Made by a program: the position numbers and the translations under genes. The notes under the pieces are model-generated. The model did not search any database. It was not told where the DNA came from and saw only the letters and a list, made by a program, of their open reading frames with translations. Positions 1-8,806 of a stretch of 64,000 nucleotides of DNA are shown in pieces. Location of the stretch: positions 3,143,001-3,207,000 of the forward strand of contig NZ_JBBOOE010000001.1 of assembly GCF_038002965.1 (NCBI RefSeq). Direction: 5' to 3'. This DNA comes from Robertmurraya sp. FSL R5-0851 (GTDB lineage Bacteria; Bacillota; Bacilli; Bacillales; Cytobacillaceae). Numbering within the stretch: position 1 is the first letter of the stretch; each line of letters starts with the position of its first letter.

Positions 1-722
1 AATGTTGGACCTTCTCCGCGACGACCACGATCCGCAGCTTCTTTCACTGCCTTGTATACTTCAAGAGGATCGTTTCCATCAACCGTTACCCCCGGCATTC
101 CATAACCAATGGCTCGATCGGAAACATTCTCACATGCCAGTTGTTTTTCAATTGGAACAGAAATCGCATACTTGTTGTTTTCGCACATAAAGATGACTGG
201 AAGCTTATGAACTCCAGCAAAGTTTGCGCCTTCATGGAAGTCTCCTTGATTTGAAGAACCTTCTCCAAACGTAACGAATGTTACTAAATCTTTGTTTTCC
301 ATTTTCCCAGCAAGAGCAATTCCAACGGCATGAGGAACTTGTGTAGTTACTGGGGAAGAACCTGTGACAATCCGATTTTTCTTCTGTCCAAAGTGACCTG
401 GCATTTGACGGCCACCTGAATTTGGATCCTCTTCCTTAGCAAAACCAGACAGCATGAGATCTTTGGCAGTCATACCAAACGTTAAAACTACACCCATATC
501 TCGATAATACGGAAGAACATAATCCTTCTCACGATCTAATGCAAATGCTGCACCAACTTGAGCTGCCTCTTGACCTTGACATGAAATAACAAATGGAATT
601 TTCCCCGCGCGATTTAACAGCCACATCCTCTCATCAATTCGACGAGCAAGCAGCATCATTTCATACATTTCTAAGACAGTTTCATCACTCAAACCTAACG
701 CAAGATGACGATTTTCACCCAT
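1..722 (-). CDS. bkdAA: branched-chain 2-oxo acid dehydrogenase E1 alpha subunit (partial)
   Basis: N-terminal 240 residues; the 3' end runs off the window. It starts at an ATG (722) 8 bases after AGGAGG. The translated start MGENRHLALGLSDETV and the thiamine-diphosphate region GEGSSNQGDFHEGANF (about residues 160-176) are typical of the E1 alpha of the branched-chain keto acid complex, which decarboxylates keto acids derived from Val, Leu and Ile and passes the acyl group to lipoylated E2. It lies 71 bases downstream of lpdV in the ptb-bcd-buk-lpdV-bkdAA order known from B. subtilis. Acetoin or pyruvate E1 alpha is less likely given these neighbours. Confidence 0.9.
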   Translation of the reverse strand, partial: MGENRHLALGLSDETVLEMYEMMLLARRIDERMWLLNRAGKIPFVISCQGQEAAQVGAAFALDREKDYVLPYYRDMGVVLTFGMTAKDLMLSGFAKEEDPNSGGRQMPGHFGQKKNRIVTGSSPVTTQVPHAVGIALAGKMENKDLVTFVTFGEGSSNQGDFHEGANFAGVHKLPVIFMCENNKYAISVPIEKQLACENVSDRAIGYGMPGVTVDGNDPLEVYKAVKEAADRGRRGEGPT

Positions 723-793
723 TATCATAACCTCCTATTTAACGGTGACAGACACCACTTGTGGACATTTGTATTTACGGAGCGGACACTCCA

Positions 794-2215
794 TCACCCG
801 TGTAACGCCTTTCCATCTACGGCAAGGGCTGCTTCTCCGATTGCTTCAGACAACGAAGGATGAGGGTGAATCGTATGAGCGATTTCCCACGGTGTTGCAT
901 CCAATACTCTAGCCAACCCTGCCTCTGAAATCATATCTGTTACATGCGGTCCGATCATATGGACACCTAAAATATCATCCGTTTTCTTATCAGCAATGAT
1001 TTTTACAAATCCATCTGATTCACCGTACACCAGTGCTTTTCCGATGGCTCGGAAGGAGAATTTCCCTACTTTTACTTCAAATCCTTTCTCCGTTGCTTCT
1101 TCCTCTGTGTATCCTACACTTGCTACCTCAGGATTAGAGTATATACACTTAGAAATGAGACTATAATCTATTGGAGAAGGATTCTCCCGGGCAATATGCT
1201 CAACCGCAACAATTCCTTCATGCGAAGCAACATGAGCCAACTGTAGTCCGCCAATGACATCACCAATGGCATAAATATGGGATTCCTTTGTTTGATAATA
1301 AGAGTTGGTTTTTATAACCCCTCTTTCTATCTCTATATCCGTATTTTCAAGGCCAATTCCTTCCACATTCGCTTGGCGACCTACAGAAACCAAAATCTTC
1401 TCAGCTGAAAATTCCTTAATCGTTCCATTTACATCAGCAGAAATCGAAACAGCATTTTCCTTTTTTAAAGATTCTGGCAACACTTTTGCACTAGTAACCA
1501 ATTTAATTCCTTTTTTCTTCATTAACCGCTGCATTTCCTTTGAAATTTCACGATCTTCTGTAGGAATGATACGATCGCTATACTCTATTACGGTTACTTC
1601 CGTTCCAAAATCTGAAAGCATCGATGCCCACTCAATTCCAATCACACCGCCGCCAACAATAATCATTGAATCCGGAACAGACGTAAGCTGCAATGCTTCA
1701 TCTGAGGTAAGTACATGTGAACCATCGATTTCAAGACCATCTAACGTACGAGGACGCGAACCAGTAGCAACAATGACATTTTTCGGTATCAGCATCATAT
1801 TGTCTTCTCCGCTATTCATCTCTACCGAAACTGTACCTGGCATTGGTGAAAAGATAGAAGGACCTAGAATTCTACCCGTACCTTCATATACACTGATCTT
1901 CCCTTGTTTCATAAGGTGTTGAACCCCCTTATGGAGACCCTCAACTATTTTATTCTTTCTTTCTTGAACCTTACCGAAATCTAATGAAATATTTGAGGCA
2001 ATTACACCAAAATCTTGCGCTTTCATAGTCGTTCGATATACCTCTGCACTTCGAAGTAATGCTTTACTAGGAATACACCCTTTATGTAAACAAGTCCCGC
2101 CTAACTTTGTTTTCTCAACGATTGCCGTTTTTAAGCCGAGCTGGGACGCACGTATCGCTGCCACATAACCGCCTGTACCTCCACCTAAAATGACTAAATC
2201 ATACTCTTCTGCCAA
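794..2215 (-). CDS. lpdV: dihydrolipoyl dehydrogenase (E3) of the bkd complex
   Basis: 473 residues, full length for E3. Visible are the N-terminal FAD-binding glycines GGGTGGYVAA, the redox disulfide GGTCLHKGCIPSK, a second NAD-binding glycine motif GGGVIGIEWAS near residue 190, and the C-terminal dimer-interface HPHPSLSE with the catalytic His-Glu pair. It reoxidises dihydrolipoamide on E2 with NAD. The start is TTG (2215), supported by AGGAGGG about 8 bases upstream. It sits inside the bkd operon, so it is probably the dedicated branched-chain E3 rather than the pyruvate complex enzyme. Confidence 0.93.
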   Translation of the reverse strand: MAEEYDLVILGGGTGGYVAAIRASQLGLKTAIVEKTKLGGTCLHKGCIPSKALLRSAEVYRTTMKAQDFGVIASNISLDFGKVQERKNKIVEGLHKGVQHLMKQGKISVYEGTGRILGPSIFSPMPGTVSVEMNSGEDNMMLIPKNVIVATGSRPRTLDGLEIDGSHVLTSDEALQLTSVPDSMIIVGGGVIGIEWASMLSDFGTEVTVIEYSDRIIPTEDREISKEMQRLMKKKGIKLVTSAKVLPESLKKENAVSISADVNGTIKEFSAEKILVSVGRQANVEGIGLENTDIEIERGVIKTNSYYQTKESHIYAIGDVIGGLQLAHVASHEGIVAVEHIARENPSPIDYSLISKCIYSNPEVASVGYTEEEATEKGFEVKVGKFSFRAIGKALVYGESDGFVKIIADKKTDDILGVHMIGPHVTDMISEAGLARVLDATPWEIAHTIHPHPSLSEAIGEAALAVDGKALHG

Positions 2216-2231
2216 ACCAAAACCCTCCTCG

Positions 2232-3341
2232 TTACTTGCTATGAACAGTATCTTTTACTCCATTTGGATACTGTTTCGCCTCTTCTTCTCCTCTTAAAAC
2301 TCTTAGCGCACCTTCTACAAGAGCCTGCAACTCATTTTCACCAGGTTCAATCATGACGTCTGCTATCCAGTTGACTCGGTCACTGATTTCTTTTACAAAA
2401 TCTTTCCCGTACGCTAATCCACCTGTAAGGATAATCGCATCCACTTTTCCTGCCAAAACACTACTCGCTGCTCCAATCTCTTTTGCCACTTGATAGGCCA
2501 TCGCTGAGTATATAAGCTTTGCCTGCTTATCACCCTTACCGATCATCTCTTCTACCTTTATTGCATCATTCGTACCAAGATACCCGACAAGCCCGCCTTG
2601 ACCGACTAGTTTCTTCATCACTTCCTCACGATAAAAATCTCCTGAATAACATAAGGAAATTAAATCACCTGCTGGTACTGTACCAGCACGCTCCGGACTA
2701 AATGGCCCATCACCATGCAATCCATTATTCACATCAATCACTCTACCATTTTTATGAACCCCTACAGTGATTCCTCCACCCATATGAGTCACGATTAGGT
2801 TCAGGTCCTCATACCTTTTTCCGAGTGACTTTGACACCCTCCTGGCAACCGCTTTTTGATTAAGTGCATGGAAAATACTTTTTCGTTCGATTAATGGAAA
2901 ACCAGAAATACGCGCGATAGGATCAAGTTCATCTACAACCACGGGATCGACAATAAATGCTGGGATATTTAAACCCGATGCAATTTCAAAGGCAATAATT
3001 CCTCCCAGGTTTGATGCGTGTTGCCCTGAATAACCAGCCTTTAAGTCTAGAAGCATTATATCATTTACTTCATACGTACCACCTTCAATTGGGCGAAGTA
3101 ATCCACCACGTCCACAAACCGCACTCAGCTTCGATATATTTATGCCTTCTATATCAAGCGTCTCAAGTATCGTCTGTTTTCTGAATTCGTATTGGTCAAT
3201 GATATTGTCAAACGAATTAATCTGGTCTGATTCATGTCGAATGGTCTTTTCAAAAATTGATATGTCATTATCGAATACTCCGATTTTCGTTGATGTAGAA
3301 CCAGGATTGATTACAAGAATTCGATTCATTAATTCGTGCAA
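2232..3341 (-). CDS. buk: butyrate kinase
   Basis: 369 residues. Acetate/butyrate kinase family: [13 protein letters not shown] at the N-terminus (phosphate-binding loop) and [11 protein letters not shown] in the middle. It converts branched acyl phosphates plus ADP to free acids plus ATP, the last step of keto acid catabolism after Ptb. Start choice: GGAGG lies 8 bases before an in-frame TTG at 3341, whereas the longer ATG at 3356 overlaps that ribosome binding site and the inner ATG at 3329 is too distant. TTG is therefore preferred by inference. Confidence 0.92.
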   Translation of the reverse strand: MHELMNRILVINPGSTSTKIGVFDNDISIFEKTIRHESDQINSFDNIIDQYEFRKQTILETLDIEGINISKLSAVCGRGGLLRPIEGGTYEVNDIMLLDLKAGYSGQHASNLGGIIAFEIASGLNIPAFIVDPVVVDELDPIARISGFPLIERKSIFHALNQKAVARRVSKSLGKRYEDLNLIVTHMGGGITVGVHKNGRVIDVNNGLHGDGPFSPERAGTVPAGDLISLCYSGDFYREEVMKKLVGQGGLVGYLGTNDAIKVEEMIGKGDKQAKLIYSAMAYQVAKEIGAASSVLAGKVDAIILTGGLAYGKDFVKEISDRVNWIADVMIEPGENELQALVEGALRVLRGEEEAKQYPNGVKDTVHSK

Positions 3342-3424
3342 CTTGTTAACCTCCATTGTTCAAGCTTTATACTAGTATGTAAAAGACAAGAGGCTGAAAT
3401 CATCAGCCTATTCTTGTCAGTGCA

Positions 3425-4519
3425 TTAACGTCGACTTAAAATATGATGTCCATTTTGTAGGAATTGACTTCTAGAATTACGCATTCTTTCGATTCGCTCT
3501 TCTGCCATTCGATCAGCCGCTTTATATGTCGGAATTCTATCCCGTTTAGCAATTTCAATAACTTTTTCAATATTTGAGTAGATCGTCTCTACTTTTTTCA
3601 TAGCTCTCTCATGATTATAGCCGTATAGCTCATCTGCTACGTTAATTACTCCACCTGCATTGATTACGTAATCTGGTGCATAAACAATTCCCATTTCATG
3701 AATGATATCACCGTGGCGTGGATCACGTAGCTGATTGTTTGCCGCTCCTGCAATGACTTTCGCTTTAATTTGCGGAATCGTGTGATCATTGATGACTGCC
3801 CCAAGAGCACATGGTGCATAAATATCACAATCCACACTATAAATTTCATTCGGTTCTACCGCTCTGGCACCAAATTCTTCAACAGCCCTTTGTACGGCTT
3901 CTTTATTAATATCCGTTACAATTAATTGTGCACCTTCTTCATGAAGATGACGGCACAAGCTATATGCTACATTTCCTACACCTTGTACGGCAACCACTTT
4001 TCCTTCAAGTGAATCTGTGCCGAATGCTTCCTTTGCAGCAGCTTTCATCCCACGATATACACCATATGCTGTAACTGGTGATGGATTCCCAGAAGAACCA
4101 AATGCCGGTGAGATACCCGTGACATAATCCGTTTCTTCATGAATTATGTCCATATCAGCTACTGTTGTTCCTACATCTTCCGCTGTGATGTAGCGCCCAT
4201 TTAATCCTTGAATGTAACGACCGAATGCACGGAACATTTCCTCATTTTTATCTTTACGCGGATCACCAATTATAACTGTTTTTCCACCACCAAGATTTAA
4301 TCCTGCCGCTGCATTTTTGTACGTCATTCCCTTTGCTAGACGCAAAGCATCTTCAATCGCTGCTTCTTCTGACTCGTATGTCCACATCCGCGTTCCACCT
4401 AAGGCTGGACCTAATGTTGTATCATGTATAGCGATAATCGCCTTTAATCCGGATTGTTTATCTTGGCAAAACACCAACTGCTCGTAATCGTAAGTTTCCA
4501 TATACTTAAAAATTTCCAT
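3425..4519 (-). CDS. bcd: leucine dehydrogenase (branched-chain amino acid dehydrogenase)
   Basis: 364 residues, almost identical in length and motif order to B. subtilis Bcd. [11 protein letters not shown] near residue 80 holds the catalytic lysine, and [13 protein letters not shown] near 185 is the NAD-binding turn. It oxidatively deaminates Leu, Val and Ile to their 2-oxo acids, the substrates of the Bkd complex. ATG start with a good GAGGAGG. It lies between ptb and buk. Confidence 0.96.
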   Translation of the reverse strand: MEIFKYMETYDYEQLVFCQDKQSGLKAIIAIHDTTLGPALGGTRMWTYESEEAAIEDALRLAKGMTYKNAAAGLNLGGGKTVIIGDPRKDKNEEMFRAFGRYIQGLNGRYITAEDVGTTVADMDIIHEETDYVTGISPAFGSSGNPSPVTAYGVYRGMKAAAKEAFGTDSLEGKVVAVQGVGNVAYSLCRHLHEEGAQLIVTDINKEAVQRAVEEFGARAVEPNEIYSVDCDIYAPCALGAVINDHTIPQIKAKVIAGAANNQLRDPRHGDIIHEMGIVYAPDYVINAGGVINVADELYGYNHERAMKKVETIYSNIEKVIEIAKRDRIPTYKAADRMAEERIERMRNSRSQFLQNGHHILSRR

Positions 4520-4551
4520 TTACCTCTTCCTCCTCAACCAACAAGTTTTCT

Positions 4552-5457
4552 TTATTTACAAACAGAACAAATAGCAAGAGCAAGGGAATACACTTTACTT
4601 TCAGCTGAATCTGCTCTGGATGTTAAAACAATTGGTACTTTTGCTCCGGCGATGATCGCACCAACCCTTGCCCCAGCAAAATATACGAGTGATTTATATA
4701 GTGTATTTCCTACTTCAATAGTTGGCACTAATAAAATATCAGCTCGTCCAGCCACCTCACTGTTAATCTTTTTCTGCTTAGCTGCTTCGAGAGAAATGGC
4801 ATTATCAAGACCAAACGGTCCGTCTATGAGGCAATCCTTTATTTGGCCTCTCCGGTTCATTTGAGTTAAGATCGCTGCATCCATTGTTGCTGGCATGGAT
4901 GGATTTACGACCTCCACTGCAGCAATGACAGCAACACGCGGAGTTTCAATCCCGATTGATTTCGCAAGTTTTACGGAATTATTTATAATTTGAACTTTTG
5001 TCTCTAAATCAGGATTTATATTCATAGCTGCATCGGTTACAATCGTAAAACGGTCATAACCAGCAACTTCAAAAACGGAGATATGCGACAGCACATTCCC
5101 GGTTCGTAATCCGTAGTCTTTATTAAGTACTGCCTTTAAGATGGTGGCTGTTGGAACATTTCCCTTCATAAGTACATTTGCTTCATTTAATTTAATTGCT
5201 TTGACTGCATGTTCAGCAGCAGAAGCACTTGAGTTGGTATGAAAAATCTTTATTTTTTCACTTCTCACTAGCTCCGGGGCCTTTTCTCTCAGTATAGACA
5301 AAATTTGCTCTTTATCTCCATATAGAAAGAAATTAGCTATTCTAAGCCTAAGAGCCTCAATGACTGCTTCGATAACTTCTACATCATCTGCTGCAACTAC
5401 TGCCACAGTCTTTTCTTCATATTGGGTCGCTCTTTCGATTAGCCAATCCAATGTCAT
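4552..5457 (-). CDS. ptb: phosphate butyryltransferase
   Basis: 301 residues. Phosphate acetyl/butyryltransferase family; the C-terminal part NTLYKSLVYFAGARVGA and the position before bcd and buk identify it. It exchanges CoA for phosphate on (branched) butyryl-CoA, allowing buk to make ATP. It is the first gene of the operon, 54 bases from a sigma-54 -24/-12 element. The ribosome binding site (GAGGGG) is somewhat far (about 11 bases) from the ATG. Confidence 0.93.
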   Translation of the reverse strand: MTLDWLIERATQYEEKTVAVVAADDVEVIEAVIEALRLRIANFFLYGDKEQILSILREKAPELVRSEKIKIFHTNSSASAAEHAVKAIKLNEANVLMKGNVPTATILKAVLNKDYGLRTGNVLSHISVFEVAGYDRFTIVTDAAMNINPDLETKVQIINNSVKLAKSIGIETPRVAVIAAVEVVNPSMPATMDAAILTQMNRRGQIKDCLIDGPFGLDNAISLEAAKQKKINSEVAGRADILLVPTIEVGNTLYKSLVYFAGARVGAIIAGAKVPIVLTSRADSAESKVYSLALAICSVCK

Positions 5458-5510
5458 GTAAGTTCAACCCCTCTTTTACCCAAGCGTTCGATCACTCCTG
5501 TATAACATTA

Positions 5511-5526
5511 TGCAAGAAGCATGCCA
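5511..5526 (-). promoter_or_regulatory. sigma-54 (SigL) promoter of the ptb-bkd operon
   Basis: Read on the minus strand: TGGCATGCTTCTTGCA, matching the -24/-12 consensus TGGCAC-N5-TTGCA with one change. It sits 54 bases before ptb and next to the sigma-54 activator gene bkdR, as in B. subtilis, where SigL and BkdR drive this operon. Confidence 0.85.
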
Positions 5527-5537
5527 AAAAATAAAAT

Positions 5538-5552
5538 ATGAAAACGTTTTAT
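5538..5552 (-). promoter_or_regulatory. possible CcpA (cre) site
   Basis: TGAAAACGTTTTAT on the plus strand resembles the cre consensus TGWNANCGNTNWCA except for the last two bases. It lies just upstream of the sigma-54 promoter. Carbon catabolite control of this operon is plausible, but the match is partial and an AT-rich palindrome could arise by chance. Confidence 0.3.
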
Positions 5553-5593
5553 TTTGCATGAATTATCCTGCAAATTATTTCATAGCATGAAAT
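5551..5593. promoter_or_regulatory. tandem inverted repeats, probable BkdR enhancer
   Basis: Two palindromes lie between the bkdR stop codon and the sigma-54 promoter: ATTTTGCA...TGCAAAT (5551-5575) and ATTTCAT-AGC-ATGAAAT (5577-5593). Upstream activating sites for sigma-54 enhancer-binding proteins are usually paired palindromes at this kind of distance. Assignment to BkdR is by inference from position. Confidence 0.5.
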
Positions 5594-7654
5594 TTATTGC
5601 ATGCTATTTTTAGCAAGGTTGTATTTATCAAGCTTATAATACAAATTTCGAACCGATAACCCTAACTTCTTTGCAGCCGCTGTTTTATTTCCTTTTAGCT
5701 CCGCTAAGGTTTGAGCGATTATTTTCGCTTCAAACTCTTCAACCAGTTCGGCAAGCGATTCTTCTTTTTCATCCTCAGCTGTCATCTTTGGCAACTGATC
5801 TTGCTCCTTAATTAAAGCAGGAACGTGCATAATATCAATTTCTGTTTCATGGTTGGTCATAAAAATGATTGCCCGCCCAAGAATGTTTTCTAATTCCCGC
5901 ACATTGCCTGGCCAATCGTAACGCATAAGTTGCTTCATTGCGAGCGGGGTGATCCCCTCTACATTCCGTCCATAATCCTGATTGATTTTATGAATGAGCC
6001 TTTCACAAAGGAACGGAATATCCTCTTTTCTGAACCTCAAAGCAGGAATATGAATAGGCATTCGATTAAGCCGGTAATATAAGTCTTCCCGAAAAGTACC
6101 GTTCGCAATGCCTTTCTCAATATTTACATTCGTAGCAGCAATTACTCGCACATTAATTGGTATAGATTTGGTCCCACCAACCCTTGTAATTTCATTTTCC
6201 TGTAGAACTCTTAGTAGCTTCGCTTGTGTATTAGCCGTTAACTCACCGATCTCATCAAGGAAAATACTTCCATTGTTTGCTTCTTCAAATAATCCTCTTT
6301 TCCCCCCACGCTTCGCACCTGAAAACGCTCCTTCCTCATAACCAAACAATTCACTTTCTAGTAGACTTTCTGATAACGCCGCACAATTCACACGGATAAA
6401 TTTGTTATATTTCCGATCACTTCCATTATGAATCGCGTGCGCAAAAAGCTCCTTTCCAGTTCCTGATTCACCGCGAAGCAATACCGTTGCAGGAGTTTTT
6501 GCACCAAGTCTTGCTTGTTCAATTGAAAGCTGAATTTCCTCCGAATGTCCAATAATATCATCAAAGGAGTATTTCGCTTCAAGCGTCCGAATAATTTGTC
6601 TCGCTCTACTCAACTCTTTATTTAAGCTTTGTATTTCGGACATATCATGTATGACACCGACGCTACCTTTTAACTTCCCATCAACGATTATTGGAGCAAC
6701 ATTAACAATGACATCTTTTTTATTCGGTCCAACTCTCATCGTTACACCTCTTACAGGTCTTCTCGTTTGGAGCACTTTCATATGCATACTTTCACCTTCT
6801 GATATATCAGCATTGGCTGGTTGACCAATGACTTGTTCCTCTGTCAATCCCGTTAGCCTAGAATAAGCAGGGTTTATCATAAGCCCCTTTCCATTCTCGT
6901 CCACTACAGAAATCGCTTCATCACTTGACTGAATAATCGCTTGAAGCATAATTTTAATCTCATTTAAATTTGTTATTTCAAGCGCTAGGTCCATTAACTC
7001 TGTTTTATCTTTAAAGACTGAAAATGCACCAATTAAGTGATTATCTTCATCGATCATAGGTATTCGGGTGGTAATTACATGCATCCCATTTGTTAGCACC
7101 AATTCGTGATTCGCTTCAATTTTCCTGGTTTTTAAAATACGCGGCAACTGACTTGAAGGAATAACCTGAAGGATTGGTTTTCCAATCGCCTCTTTCTGAC
7201 TTATTCCTGTCATTCTCTCTGCGCTGCTATTAAAAAGGGTGACAACTCCATTTTTATCGACTACGATCATCCCATCGTCAGTCGAATTAAAAATAAGGTC
7301 ATGCTTGTATGCATCATTTTGCACTTTATCAAGCAATTTTTCTTTCTCTTCCATTAACATCGTAACCAGGAAGGCTACACTCCCTGGAATTAGAACCGTA
7401 TTTTTAGAACGAGCATCTCTTAATTCACGGAAAACCTTATCATCACCAGTTACCTCAATAATAATATCAACGGTTTCAATATATTTACGCCAATCAATAT
7501 CTGTAATGATTCCTTCCGTTTTCGCATGTTTCATACCTTCCGCCTCTAAATCATGATCAATTACTACTTTGACATCAAGCATAGCTGTTTCTTTTAATAT
7601 TTTTAATATAGAGGTTCCACCTTTACCGGCCCCTACAATCATGACTGTCTGCAA
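5594..7654 (-). CDS. bkdR: sigma-54-dependent transcriptional activator of the bkd operon
   Basis: 686 residues. Domain order: a Rossmann-like N-terminus ([15 protein letters not shown]), two PAS regions (about 120-230 and 235-345), an AAA+ sigma-54 interaction domain with Walker [14 protein letters not shown] and Walker [11 protein letters not shown], and a C-terminal Fis-type helix-turn-helix ([20 protein letters not shown]). The sigma-54 contact loop reads GAFSGA rather than GAFTGA. TTG start with AGGTG 5-6 bases upstream. Known role in B. subtilis: activation of ptb-bkdB in response to branched-chain amino acids. It lies directly upstream of the operon it should control. Confidence 0.92.
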   Translation of the reverse strand: MQTVMIVGAGKGGTSILKILKETAMLDVKVVIDHDLEAEGMKHAKTEGIITDIDWRKYIETVDIIIEVTGDDKVFRELRDARSKNTVLIPGSVAFLVTMLMEEKEKLLDKVQNDAYKHDLIFNSTDDGMIVVDKNGVVTLFNSSAERMTGISQKEAIGKPILQVIPSSQLPRILKTRKIEANHELVLTNGMHVITTRIPMIDEDNHLIGAFSVFKDKTELMDLALEITNLNEIKIMLQAIIQSSDEAISVVDENGKGLMINPAYSRLTGLTEEQVIGQPANADISEGESMHMKVLQTRRPVRGVTMRVGPNKKDVIVNVAPIIVDGKLKGSVGVIHDMSEIQSLNKELSRARQIIRTLEAKYSFDDIIGHSEEIQLSIEQARLGAKTPATVLLRGESGTGKELFAHAIHNGSDRKYNKFIRVNCAALSESLLESELFGYEEGAFSGAKRGGKRGLFEEANNGSIFLDEIGELTANTQAKLLRVLQENEITRVGGTKSIPINVRVIAATNVNIEKGIANGTFREDLYYRLNRMPIHIPALRFRKEDIPFLCERLIHKINQDYGRNVEGITPLAMKQLMRYDWPGNVRELENILGRAIIFMTNHETEIDIMHVPALIKEQDQLPKMTAEDEKEESLAELVEEFEAKIIAQTLAELKGNKTAAAKKLGLSVRNLYYKLDKYNLAKNSMQ

Positions 7655-7708
7655 AAAATCACCTACTCTAAATGTATAATGAAAAATATTGCATGTCTCT
7701 ATTTTAAT

Positions 7709-7721
7709 GTGAATGATTCAC
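7709..7721. promoter_or_regulatory. palindromic operator-like site between divergent genes
   Basis: Perfect 13-base palindrome GTGAATGATTCAC. It sits between bkdR (leftward) and the small membrane gene (rightward), one base before the latter's -35. It could be bound by a repressor, but none is identified. Confidence 0.35.
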
Positions 7722-7722
7722 C

Positions 7723-7750
7723 TTGACAAATCGGGAGAATAATTTATGAT
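7723..7750 (+). promoter_or_regulatory. sigma-A promoter of the DUF2627-type gene
   Basis: TTGACA (7723-7728), a 16-base spacer and TATGAT (7745-7750), placed 39 bases before the ATG of the downstream gene. Confidence 0.7.
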
Positions 7751-7789
7751 GGCAGAGGAGACCACACTTTTGTTTTGAAGGGATTGCCT

Positions 7790-8041
7790 ATGATTAGAAT
7801 ATTTGCGTTACTTATCTTATTAATACCTGGTTTTTTAGCTGCATACGGTATTAAACTAATGCGGGATATGCTGTTCGGGATACTTCTTTCACCCTTTCCA
7901 TATCTTTGGCTTCAATTTCTGATTGGTCTATTTCTGTTTGTGGCAGGTTTATCTTTCGTGGCAGGATTCATCTTTCATAGAGATCGCAAAAAAAATAAAG
8001 TACAAGCTCGTTTTCAGACACAAAAAAAAGACAAAGCGTAA
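7790..8041 (+). CDS. yqzF: small two-helix membrane protein, DUF2627 / YqzF type
   Basis: 83 residues. Two hydrophobic segments (about 3-25 and 34-62) are followed by a basic tail HRDRKKNKVQ. The position next to yqiK and bkdR and the MIRIFALLILLIPG start match the YqzF (DUF2627) family of Bacillus, whose function is unknown. The ATG at 7790 has AAGGGA 6-7 bases upstream; the in-frame TTG at 7775 lacks a site. Confidence 0.75.
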   Translation: MIRIFALLILLIPGFLAAYGIKLMRDMLFGILLSPFPYLWLQFLIGLFLFVAGLSFVAGFIFHRDRKKNKVQARFQTQKKDKA

Positions 8042-8068
8042 TAATATGACTACGCTTTGTCTTTTTTA
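8030..8068. terminator. bidirectional terminator between yqzF and yqiK
   Basis: An 11-bp stem GACAAAGCGTA / TACGCTTTGTC (8030-8040, 8051-8061) flanked by A and T runs. It overlaps the yqzF stop codon and the 3' end of yqiK, and serves both convergent genes. Confidence 0.85.
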
Positions 8069-8790
8069 TATTTATCCCGTAGTTTAACCGCTATAGTTGG
8101 GTCATCTGTTATAAACGCGGTACAGTTGATTTGAAATAATCTCTCCATTTCCACTTCTTTATTCACAGTATATGGTCTCACAGCAATTCCCGACTCTAAG
8201 GAAAGACTGATCACCTCATTAGGCACAGCTGAATAGCGAGGATGAAACCCTTTCGCTCGGATAGAAGCCGCATATATCCAAGGCATATATAAACCTTCTG
8301 ATAGTAATGGGGCAATCTCAACTTCTGGTGCAAGTCTATAACAATGAACAATGCTGTAATGGTTGAACGAAGAAATGATCGTTCGTTTGGAAAGATCATA
8401 TTGACGAATTAATTTTATCACTTTTTCTTCCATTCCTTCGTAACGGAACACACCATTTTTTAATTCAACATTGCAGATTAATGTATTTGTCGCTAGCCAA
8501 GCAAATACTTCCTCTAATGTAGGAATCGTTTGTTTTTCACTTAAATTTGGAAACAATACACCCGCATCCAATTTTTTTAACTCTTGAAGTGTAAAGTCCT
8601 TCACATATCCTTTTCCGCTTGTTGTTCTGTTGAGCTTTTCATCATGAATGACAACTACTTCACCATCCTTTGAAAGCTGAACATCTAGCTCTATTCCATC
8701 TGCATTTGCATATTCAGCTTCATGAAATGCGATCATCGTATTTTCAGGAAACTTAGCTGAATAGCCCCGATGTGCAATCACTTCCGTCAT
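8050..8790 (-). CDS. yqiK: glycerophosphodiester phosphodiesterase
   Basis: 246 residues. GDPD family: IAHRGYSAKFPENTMIAF at the N-terminus supplies the catalytic His-Arg and the metal-binding Glu, and ELDVQLSKDGEVVVIHD the second metal/His cluster. It hydrolyses glycerophosphodiesters to glycerol-3-phosphate and an alcohol. No signal peptide is seen, so it is probably cytosolic (UgpQ-like). It is convergent with yqzF. Confidence 0.88.
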   Translation of the reverse strand: MTEVIAHRGYSAKFPENTMIAFHEAEYANADGIELDVQLSKDGEVVVIHDEKLNRTTSGKGYVKDFTLQELKKLDAGVLFPNLSEKQTIPTLEEVFAWLATNTLICNVELKNGVFRYEGMEEKVIKLIRQYDLSKRTIISSFNHYSIVHCYRLAPEVEIAPLLSEGLYMPWIYAASIRAKGFHPRYSAVPNEVISLSLESGIAVRPYTVNKEVEMERLFQINCTAFITDDPTIAVKLRDKYKKDKA

Positions 8791-8806
8791 AATGCTCGTA
8801 CCTCCA

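Noticed and set aside
1305..1922. 205-codon plus-strand frame opposite lpdV
   Set aside because: Shadow of a clear dihydrolipoyl dehydrogenase; no ribosome binding site or known family.
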